A stretch of DNA of 7,843 bases from JBFKAV01 sp041621405 (GTDB taxonomy: Bacteria; Pseudomonadota; Alphaproteobacteria; Rhodobacterales; Rhodobacteraceae): the NCBI GenBank assembly GCA_041621405.1, contig JBFKAV010000156.1, positions 1 to 7,843 on the forward strand, given 5' to 3'. Position 1 is the stretch's first letter, and every line of letters begins with the position of its first letter. Position numbers and translations under genes: made by a program. Positions 1-5,517 of this stretch are shown piece by piece. The notes beneath the pieces were generated by a model that saw only the letters and a list, made by a program, of their open reading frames with translations, did not search any database and had not been told where the DNA came from.

Positions 1-2
1 CT

Positions 3-107
3 TGGCTCAGATACCACAACGAGGACCGACCCCACGGCGCGATCGGTTACAAGGCACCGATCGAGCTTGCAAATCCCGGCAGCCAAACCGGCCAGCTGCC
101 CCGATGA
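3..107 (+). CDS. IS3-family transposase (OrfB), C-terminal end, partial
   Basis: The + strand frame beginning at base 3 is open from the window edge and gives 34 residues before a TGA stop at 105-107. It contains the string YHNEDRPHGAIGYKAP, which matches the conserved tail of the IS3-family integrase/transposase core (usual pattern: Y-N-x-x-R-P-H-x-x-[IL]-G-x-x-[PT]-P) that follows the last catalytic Glu of the DDE triad. The catalytic Asp and Glu residues are upstream of the window. In this family OrfB is normally made as an OrfAB fusion by -1 frameshifting and cuts and joins the element's ends during copy-out transposition. Because only the tail is seen, intactness of the element cannot be judged. 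Confidence 0.85.
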   Translation, partial: WLRYHNEDRPHGAIGYKAPIELANPGSQTGQLPR

Positions 108-402
108 AGCCCGGAAACTCCAGCCCCGGGCGATCCAAGGATGGGTCGCACTTCAGAAGCCCGCGGACTCTCCCAAAACCCGGAGGATAGTCGGGGCTCG
201 GGTCATGCAGGATCGGCAGATCGAAGCTGCGCCCGTTCCTCGTCACCGGAAGTGGATTAGGATCCTCGTGTACGTTCTTCCACTCGAGTAACAGTGCTTC
301 AGTCTTTCGGAAGCCGCTGAATGGCGAATGTTCGCTGCGCACGGTCCAGAAGTCAGCTTCGATCACTTCTTGATCCCAGGAAGTGCTGGCGCTTTCCTGC
401 AT
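7..402 (-). pseudogene. Unrecognised gene, 5' fragment truncated by the IS3 element
   Basis: An ATG at 402 opens a minus-strand frame with a weak GAGG ribosome-binding site about 10 nt upstream. The first ~66 residues (down to about base 206) look like genuine coding sequence: acidic/aromatic composition, sensible codon use, and a start MQESASTSWDQEVIEADFW. The frame then runs by chance into the insertion sequence and stops at 7-9, giving a chimeric 131-residue product whose C-terminal half is antisense IS sequence. I do not recognise a family; no signal peptide or membrane segment is seen. Codon third positions look less GC-rich than in the neighbouring operon, hinting at a different history. 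The gene begins 59 bp after the channel gene's stop on the same strand, so it may have been the operon's fourth cistron or an independent gene. An alternative is that the whole frame is spurious. Confidence 0.45.
181..205. repeat. Probable right terminal inverted repeat of the IS3 element
   Basis: Read outward-in on the minus strand, this segment starts TGACCCGAGCCCCGAC, with the TG dinucleotide expected at an IS3-family terminus. It is non-coding and lies 74 bp after the transposase stop. The left repeat is not in the window, so its length and match are unverified. Confidence 0.5.
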
Positions 403-414
403 GAGTACGACCCC

Positions 415-447
415 TCAAGGGCGCGAAAGCTCGGGCACTCGCCTTGA
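415..447 (-). other. Imperfect inverted repeat between channel gene and truncated gene
   Basis: TCAAGG-G-CG at 415-423 pairs with CGCCTTGA at 440-447, an 8-bp stem with one bulged G and a 16-nt loop. It lies between the channel stop codon (462) and the downstream ATG (402) and overlaps that gene's weak ribosome-binding region. There is no T-run on either side, so it is not a typical intrinsic terminator. It could be an mRNA structure or chance. Confidence 0.25.
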
Positions 448-461
448 TGGCGAAATGGAGG

Positions 462-890
462 TCATGGACTTCTCGCATTCAACAGCCGCGCGAAGATGCC
501 GACGAGGAATGCCGTCGTCAGCCCGAACATGAGCACGCCGCAGATCGAAGCCATCGCACCGAATATCCGGAAGTCGCTGCCAAGCGTGACGTCCCCGTAA
601 CCGAGCGTGCTGTAGCTGACCAGGGCGAAGTAGATCGGCGCTTCGTAACCCGCCAGCGCGCCGGCGGAACCGAAGGCAAAGGCCCAGAGATAGATCTGGA
701 TGGTGTGCGCCGAGAGGAACAGCAGGAACAGCAATGCCACCGCCATGAGCCCCTCGCGCATCGATGCGCCGTCACGAAAGGGCCTCTTCCGCCTGAGCGC
801 GACGATCGCAAGGGCGGCAATCGAGAGGTGGATCCCCGCACAGAGGAGGATCATGGCGCTTCCGGCGGCAATCTGCAGGCCTACCGGCAC
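462..890 (-). CDS. Small potassium-channel-like (Ion_trans_2) membrane protein
   Basis: This 142-residue protein carries a K+-channel pore signature, S-Y-S-T-L-G-Y-G-D at residues 92-100, whose TLGYGD core is the selectivity filter that coordinates dehydrated K+. Hydrophobic segments lie at about 5-33 (TM1), 47-75 (TM2), a re-entrant pore helix at about 84-95, and 108-136 (inner helix). A basic run R-R-K-R at 33-36 suggests a cytoplasmic loop after TM1. There is no regulatory RCK/TrkA-N domain or ligand-binding domain, so it is a bare pore module; such proteins are expected to act as tetramers in the inner membrane. The start is GTG at 890, 13 bp after the pump's stop codon. A GAGGG motif overlapping that stop lies 10 nt upstream and would serve as ribosome-binding site. 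The next in-frame ATG, at 854, would cut into TM1. The spacing implies co-expression with the RND pump. Ion selectivity is inferred from the filter alone. Confidence 0.85.
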   Translation of the reverse strand: MPVGLQIAAGSAMILLCAGIHLSIAALAIVALRRKRPFRDGASMREGLMAVALLFLLFLSAHTIQIYLWAFAFGSAGALAGYEAPIYFALVSYSTLGYGDVTLGSDFRIFGAMASICGVLMFGLTTAFLVGIFARLLNARSP

Positions 891-903
891 CAGTCCCCAG
901 CCC

Positions 904-3900
904 TCACGAGGCCGCGGCCGCTTGACGCCGTGCCTGTCGGACGAAGAACAGCCGGCAGAGCGGCGGCACGAAGAGAAGCGTCAGGGGGGAGGCGAACAGC
1001 AGGCCGCCGATCATCAGCGCGGCCATCGGCTCAAACAGCGCCCCGCCGAACAGCGCCATCGGGATCAGGCCGAGCACCGTCGTGAGCGAGGTCAGCAGGA
1101 CGGGGCTCAACCGCTTCTTCGCGGCCGCGACGATGGCGTCGTCGAGCGGCAGCGCCTTTCGCTCGATGTCGACCTGGTCGATGAGCACGATCGCGTTGTT
1201 GATGATTATGCCCATCAGCGAAATGAGCCCGAGTATGGCGAAGAACGAGAGCGGCTGCCCCGTCGCCAGGAGCGCGAGCGGCGCGCCGACCAGGATCAGC
1301 GGGATCGTCAGGAAGGTGATTGCCACCCGCCGGACCGAGTTGAACTGGAACATCAGCGCGGCGATCATGACCACCAGCGCGTAGGGCATGCCGGCCAGCA
1401 GGTCTGCGTTGGCCTCGGCCGCATCGGCGCTTTCCCCGCCAATCTCGACCTCGTAGCCGGGGCCGAGGTCGAGACCGTCCAGCACCGGCGCGATGCGGGC
1501 CTCGACCTCCGCTGCCGACAGCGACGCGCTCTTGGCGGAGACGGTGATCTGGCGCACCTGGTTCTCGCGTCGGAGCTGCGAGAGGTCGAGCCGCGGCTGG
1601 AAGCGGGCCACCTGGTCGAGCGACACGAGGCCGCTGTCGGTCGGGATCGTGAGGCCGGCGAGGTCCTCGAGGCTGTCCCGGAACGCTTCCTCGGCGCGGA
1701 CGACGATCGGGATCTGGTCCGATCCGTCGCGGAACACCGAATACTCCGCTCCCGAGAAATAGGCCTGCATGACGTTCGAGATGTCGCTCGAGGTGACGCC
1801 GAGTTCCCGGGCCTTCCCCTGCAGCACGTCGATCCCGACCGCGAGCGTCTTGTTGCCCCAATCGTTGGCATTCAGCACCAGGCCCGGCATCTGGTCGAAG
1901 CCGGCCTCGACGCGGGCCGCCGCCGACAGGAGCGTATCGGCGTCCGGTCCGGTGATCTGCACCTCCACGATCCCCGACTCGCTTCCGCCCATCGAAAGCC
2001 GTGTCACCCGTGCCCGCACCGCCGGATGTTTCTCGACCAGGTACCGGCGGGCCCGGTCCGCGGCAGCCACGGCGCCGTCGAAGCCATGGGTGTTCACCAC
2101 GAAGAACGCGCTGGCAGGATCGGTGTCGGCGGGCGACAGGGCGAGGTAGAAGCGCGGCCCGCCGTGGCCGACGAAGAGCGTCGTGTTCGCGACTTCGGGA
2201 TTCGCCTCCCGGTCGCGCAGCCACGCGTCGATCGAAAGCGCCTCGTCGCGGGTCGCGGCGATCGAACTGCCCTTCGGCAAGTCGATGTAGACGAGGAACT
2301 CGGCGCGCTCCGACAAGGGAAACATCTCGGACTTGAGCGAACCGAAGGCGGCGATGCCGACCGCAACGAGCAGGTAGCAGCCGGCTGCGATCGGAATGCC
2401 CAGCGGAAGAGCGCGGCGGATCAGGCCGCCGTAGATCCGCGCCGCGGCGCTTTCGGCGGGCTTGTCCTGCACCTTCGGGCGCAGGAGCGCCGCGGCGAGG
2501 AATGGAAGGATGTAGTGCGCGGTGAACCATGACCCTCCGAGCATGAGCGCCACGACGGCCCCGAGCGAGAACGCGAATTCTCCGGTCGTCCCTTCCAGGA
2601 TCAGCATCGGGAGAAAGGCCGAGACGGTCGTGATCGACGCCACAGCCAGCGGCACGAAGAACTGGCCCCCTGCCGCGATGGCCGCCTCGGCCGGGGAGGC
2701 GCCCTCGCCGATCCGGCGATCGATGTCCTCGACCACGACGAGGCCGTTGTCGACGAGCAGGCCGAGCGAGATGATGACCGCGGCGATCGAGATCTGCTCG
2801 AGGTCGATCCCCCATTGCGACATGCCGAGGAGCGCGAACGTGACCGTGAAGGGCACGATGCTGGCGATGACGAGTGCTGGCCTGAGCCCGAGAAAGGCCA
2901 GCATCACCACGAAGACCACGGCGAAGGTCTGGCCGACGTTCGACAGCGCGCCGTTGATCGACTGCGTGACGTTGGTCTCCTGGAAGGTGGAGATATTGTA
3001 GACAATGCCGACGGGCTGGGCCTGCTCCAGCTTGGCGATCTCCGTCCGCAGCGCGCGCCCGAGCTTCTGGATGTCGCGGTCGTCCGCCATCTCGACGCTC
3101 ACGAGGACGGCGGGCTCTCCGTTGAAGTAGACCGGCCTGTCGGGCGGATCGACGTATCCCCGCCGGACGATCATCAGGTCCTGCAGGCGGACGATGTCGC
3201 CGGTCGGCAACCGCGTCAGCACCGCTCGGACGTCATCGAGCGAGGCAAGGTTGCCGTTCGCCTCGAGAACTATGTTCGTGCCGTCGGCATCGATCCGTCC
3301 GGCGGGCAGGATCACGTTCTGGTCGCCGAGATCACCCAGAAGCTGGGGCAGTTGCACCCCGATGGCGGCAAGGCGCCGGCTGTCGATCTCCAGCCAGATC
3401 CGTTCGTCCTGGACGCCCGACAGCGAGACCTTGGTGATGCCGGGCATTCGGTAGAGCCCGGTCTGCAGCGCTTCCGCGGCGCCCTCGATCTCAGCATAGG
3501 AGAACCCTTCGCCGGTGACCGCGATGGTGGCGATGGAGACGTCGCCGTAGTTGGTGTTGACGAAGGGGCCGAAGGTCCCGTCCGGCAAGTCGCCGGCGGC
3601 GTCCTCCATCCTGGTGCGGATGTCCGAGAACACCCGGTCGAGGTCGTCCGCGGGGATGCCGTCGGCGACGACAACGTTGAGCTGTGCGCGGCCGGTCGTG
3701 ACCAGGGTGGCGATTTCCTCGACCTCCCCGATCTCGCGGGCGGCGCGCTCGAGCGGCACCGCGATCAGGTCCTCCACCCGTTCGGGCGCCATGCCGGGGA
3801 ACTGCGCCGCGACGATCACGGTGCGGATGGTGATCGCCGGGTTCTCGCGTTTCGGCAGGGCGAAATAGCCGAGGGCCCCGATCAGCAGGAGACCGACCAT

Positions 3901-3972
3901 GACCAGCACCGTGAAGCGGGACTTCTCGATCCCGAACCGGGCGAGCCCGTCCACCGCCCTAGCCTCCGTCAT
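904..3972 (-). CDS. RND-family efflux pump, inner-membrane permease subunit (AcrB-like)
   Basis: This 1022-residue protein has the full length and layout of a hydrophobe/amphiphile-type RND exporter. TM1 is at about 20-38. A large periplasmic loop (about 40-340) precedes TM2-TM6 (about 343-497). TM7 (about 522-545), a second periplasmic loop (about 546-858) and TM8-TM12 (about 860-1010) follow. The N-terminal string ALPKRENPAI and the early FPGMAPERVEDLIAVPLE are typical of the family. In this family the pump takes substrate from the periplasm or membrane and drives it through adaptor and outer-membrane channel using the proton gradient. Compared with AcrB, TM4 has D408-N409 where AcrB has D407-D408; TM10 has N925-N926 where AcrB has K940-N941; and the TM11 position of AcrB R971 is S956. 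It therefore belongs to a divergent RND clade, perhaps with a different relay. E415 and D416 lie further along TM4. Substrate is unknown. The ATG at 3972 sits inside the adaptor's last codons (14-bp overlap), with AGGAGG 12 nt upstream. Confidence 0.95.
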   Translation of the reverse strand: MTEARAVDGLARFGIEKSRFTVLVMVGLLLIGALGYFALPKRENPAITIRTVIVAAQFPGMAPERVEDLIAVPLERAAREIGEVEEIATLVTTGRAQLNVVVADGIPADDLDRVFSDIRTRMEDAAGDLPDGTFGPFVNTNYGDVSIATIAVTGEGFSYAEIEGAAEALQTGLYRMPGITKVSLSGVQDERIWLEIDSRRLAAIGVQLPQLLGDLGDQNVILPAGRIDADGTNIVLEANGNLASLDDVRAVLTRLPTGDIVRLQDLMIVRRGYVDPPDRPVYFNGEPAVLVSVEMADDRDIQKLGRALRTEIAKLEQAQPVGIVYNISTFQETNVTQSINGALSNVGQTFAVVFVVMLAFLGLRPALVIASIVPFTVTFALLGMSQWGIDLEQISIAAVIISLGLLVDNGLVVVEDIDRRIGEGASPAEAAIAAGGQFFVPLAVASITTVSAFLPMLILEGTTGEFAFSLGAVVALMLGGSWFTAHYILPFLAAALLRPKVQDKPAESAAARIYGGLIRRALPLGIPIAAGCYLLVAVGIAAFGSLKSEMFPLSERAEFLVYIDLPKGSSIAATRDEALSIDAWLRDREANPEVANTTLFVGHGGPRFYLALSPADTDPASAFFVVNTHGFDGAVAAADRARRYLVEKHPAVRARVTRLSMGGSESGIVEVQITGPDADTLLSAAARVEAGFDQMPGLVLNANDWGNKTLAVGIDVLQGKARELGVTSSDISNVMQAYFSGAEYSVFRDGSDQIPIVVRAEEAFRDSLEDLAGLTIPTDSGLVSLDQVARFQPRLDLSQLRRENQVRQITVSAKSASLSAAEVEARIAPVLDGLDLGPGYEVEIGGESADAAEANADLLAGMPYALVVMIAALMFQFNSVRRVAITFLTIPLILVGAPLALLATGQPLSFFAILGLISLMGIIINNAIVLIDQVDIERKALPLDDAIVAAAKKRLSPVLLTSLTTVLGLIPMALFGGALFEPMAALMIGGLLFASPLTLLFVPPLCRLFFVRQARRQAAAAS

Positions 3973-5065
3973 CGAGGAGCCGGACCTCCTGCCCCTCCTT
4001 CAGGAACGAGACGCCGGCCGAGGCGACCAGGTCGCCGGGTTCGAGGCCGTCGACCACCACGATCATGTTTTCACGAATGCCTCCCACGGTCACTTCCTGG
4101 CGCCGCACCGTCGAACTCTCTGTCTCGAAGACGAACACCCCCGCGCGGGCCGGCGTACTGGCGTCGCCCGGACTGCCGCTCTGGCCATCCTTGATCAGCG
4201 CCGACAAGGGGACGGGGTAGCCCACACTTGTGGGCAGGGGGAACTCGATGGCGGCTTCGACCGCCATGCCCGCCTTCATCAGCGGGTCGGTATCCTTCAG
4301 CTGCAGAACGATGGGGAAGCTCGACACGGCGTCCGCGCGCGCCCCGATCTCACTCACGACCGCGTCGAGCACGATATCCGGCCGGTCGGCCAGACGGACG
4401 ACCGCAGGCGTGCCAACCACGAGCTCGCTTGCGGCATCGAAGTTAACCGAGAATGAAACCTCGAAGGCGTCCGTGGAATAGACGGTCGCGATCGGCGTGC
4501 CGGCCGCAACGGTCGCGTAGGACGTTGCCTCGACCGAATTCACGATCCCCTCGAAGGGTGCCACGAGCTCCGCCTTCCCGAGATTCTCTTCGGCGGTCTC
4601 GAGCGATTTCTGCGCCTGGGTCAGCGACGCGGCGGCGGCATCGGCCTGTGCCCTCGCATCGTCGACGGTCACCTGCGTGACGGTGCCGCGCTCGAGAAGC
4701 TGCTCCTGACGCGCAAGGGTGTCCGTTGCAATCCTCGCCGAAGCCTCGGCTTGCGCCACGGCCGCTTCGGCGGTTTCAACCTGAAGGCTCAGTGTTTCCG
4801 GATCGAGGCGCGCGACGGTCTCGCCAGCCGAGATGCGCTGGCCCACATCGAGGTCGAGCGCGCCGAGCTTGCCGCCGATCTCGAAGGACAGAACCGTGAG
4901 GTTCGCCGGCTCGATGACAGCGGGAAAGCGCCGCGTCTGAGATTGCTCGATTTCACCGATCTCGTGGACCTTGAGGCCGCGAATGACCGGATCTGCACTG
5001 TCTTCCTCCTCAGGACATCCGGTCAACATGGACAACGCCACGAGAGAAAGAATTAGCCGATGCAT
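3959..5065 (-). CDS. RND efflux periplasmic adaptor subunit (lipoprotein)
   Basis: This is a 368-residue membrane-fusion/adaptor protein that would bridge the RND pump and an outer-membrane channel. It has a short signal peptide with lipobox L14-T15-G16-C17, so Cys17 should be lipidated after signal peptidase II cleavage. The +2 residue is Pro; membrane sorting is uncertain. Two biotinyl-lipoyl half-motifs lie at about 59-88 and 169-195, separated by an Ala/Glu/Gln-rich helical hairpin at about 92-166 that would contact the outer-membrane channel. A beta-barrel follows at about 198-275, including MKAGMAVEA near 263-271, which matches the usual PGM-type motif. The membrane-proximal domain runs from about 280 to 365. 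Length and order are normal for the family. The ATG at 5065 is preceded by AGGGG with 9-nt spacing. It is the first gene of the operon; its TAG stop (3961-3959) lies within the pump gene's start. No TolC-like gene is present in the window. Confidence 0.93.
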   Translation of the reverse strand: MHRLILSLVALSMLTGCPEEEDSADPVIRGLKVHEIGEIEQSQTRRFPAVIEPANLTVLSFEIGGKLGALDLDVGQRISAGETVARLDPETLSLQVETAEAAVAQAEASARIATDTLARQEQLLERGTVTQVTVDDARAQADAAAASLTQAQKSLETAEENLGKAELVAPFEGIVNSVEATSYATVAAGTPIATVYSTDAFEVSFSVNFDAASELVVGTPAVVRLADRPDIVLDAVVSEIGARADAVSSFPIVLQLKDTDPLMKAGMAVEAAIEFPLPTSVGYPVPLSALIKDGQSGSPGDASTPARAGVFVFETESSTVRRQEVTVGGIRENMIVVVDGLEPGDLVASAGVSFLKEGQEVRLLDDGG

Positions 5066-5074
5066 CGGTGGTGA

Positions 5075-5079
5075 CCCCT
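5075..5079 (-). promoter_or_regulatory. Ribosome-binding site of the adaptor gene
   Basis: On the minus strand AGGGG stands 9 nt before the ATG at 5065. It supports this start and hence a signal peptide beginning exactly before the hydrophobic segment. Confidence 0.6.
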
Positions 5080-5126
5080 ATCCACCTGTCGTTACCAGAG
5101 TGCCCGACGCCCAAGGGATTGTCTAC

Positions 5127-5151
5127 GCTTCATGAACACGCGCGGATGAAG
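5127..5151. promoter_or_regulatory. Possible operator upstream of the efflux operon
   Basis: CTTCAT at 5128-5133 is mirrored by ATGAAG at 5146-5151, and the left arm is itself part of the 8-bp palindrome TTCATGAA (5129-5136). The site lies about 62-86 bp upstream of the adaptor ATG, a position where a repressor could act on that promoter. The arms are short, so chance is possible. Confidence 0.25.
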
Positions 5152-5367
5152 TGCCATGATTCCAGCGTGTTGCGCGGCGCGGCGGGCTGCTTCCACGGCA
5201 AGTAGGCACAATGCCCCGGGCCGAGCGGGACACCGTCTGGAGGAGAGCATCGGCCCCTTGAAGCTGAACTCGGCCCTATTGATCGACCGGCCAGCCGAAG
5301 TCTCGCAGCGATTGCCGGCTTCGGTGTCCTCGCCGAATGTCGAACACCAAAGCTGACTGAATCGGAA

Positions 5368-5401
5368 CTGGTGATCCCGGTCCAACGACTGTGGACACCA
5401 G
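5368..5401. repeat. Inverted repeat in intergenic region (9 bp, one bulge)
   Basis: CTGGTG-A-TCC at 5368-5377 pairs with GGACACCAG at 5393-5401, giving nine pairs with a single bulged A and a 15-nt loop. It is about 117-150 bp upstream of the glycosidase ATG. It could be an operator or, if transcribed, a leader hairpin. There is no T-run to suggest a terminator. Confidence 0.35.
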
Positions 5402-5414
5402 GTCGCGCGATCTC

Positions 5415-5455
5415 GGCGGACTGGGCCGGGGCGGGTGCCGGGTGGTCAGTCCGCC
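5415..5455. repeat. Perfect 9-bp inverted repeat upstream of the GH116 gene
   Basis: GGCGGACTG at 5415-5423 is the exact reverse complement of CAGTCCGCC at 5447-5455, with a very G-rich 23-nt spacer. It ends 62 bp before the glycosidase start codon, so it lies in the likely promoter or 5' leader. It lacks a following T-run on either strand. It could be a regulator binding site or an mRNA leader hairpin. Confidence 0.4.
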
Positions 5456-5505
5456 AAAGGATGCTTCTTGCCAAATCGGGCCGGGTCGTGGCGCAGTCGC
5501 ACAAC

Positions 5506-5512
5506 GGAGGTG
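5506..5512 (+). promoter_or_regulatory. Strong ribosome-binding site of the GH116 gene
   Basis: GGAGGTG, close to the ideal anti-16S complement, stands 5 nt before the ATG at 5518. It fixes that start over the internal ATG at 5668, which would remove the conserved N-terminal glycine-rich motif. Confidence 0.75.
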
Positions 5513-5517
5513 TAACG

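Larger units (their letters stand above)
1..205 (+). mobile_element. Right end of an IS3-family insertion sequence (partial)
   Basis: The segment contains the C-terminal codons of an IS3-type transposase followed by about 98 bp of non-coding DNA that ends in a GC-rich stretch finishing ...GGGGCTCGGGTCA at 205. IS3-family elements end in CA at the right side (TG at the left), and the region near 181-205 has the look of a terminal inverted repeat. The left end lies outside the window, so the matching repeat cannot be compared. The 3-4 bp just outside (TGC or TGCA from 206) are the candidate target-site duplication. The exact boundary at 205 is inferred from the terminal CA and from the reading frame of the neighbouring gene fragment; it could be off by several bases. 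Confidence 0.72.
5066..5517. promoter_or_regulatory. Divergent intergenic region between efflux operon and GH116 gene
   Basis: This 452-bp gap must hold the promoters for the minus-strand efflux operon and the plus-strand glycosidase gene. I find no convincing gene in it: the short open frames on either strand have no good ribosome-binding site, no recognisable motif and arginine-rich translations typical of chance frames in GC-rich DNA. No clear sigma-70 promoter pair stands out; a TAGACA hexamer on the minus strand (5118-5123) resembles a -35 box but lacks a good -10 partner. The region holds several inverted repeats, listed separately. No regulator gene is encoded in the window. Confidence 0.6.

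Noticed and set aside
440..452. CGCC-TTGAT-GGCG hairpin considered as an operon terminator
   Set aside because: The stem is only 4-5 bp and no T-run follows in either direction, so it does not qualify as an intrinsic terminator.
700..2532. 610-codon + strand open frame opposite the RND pump gene
   Set aside because: Its translation is dominated by Arg, Asp, Glu and His with no domain, and it lies antisense to a clearly recognised pump; it is a shadow frame of GC-rich DNA.
2815..4194. 459-codon + strand open frame across the pump and adaptor genes
   Set aside because: Same low-complexity Arg/Asp/Gly/His shadow composition, spanning the junction of two well-supported minus-strand genes.
5092..5385. 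Short minus-strand open frame (97 codons) in the intergenic region
   Set aside because: No ribosome-binding site, no recognised motif, and arginine/cysteine-rich composition; overlapping frames are equally open, as expected by chance.
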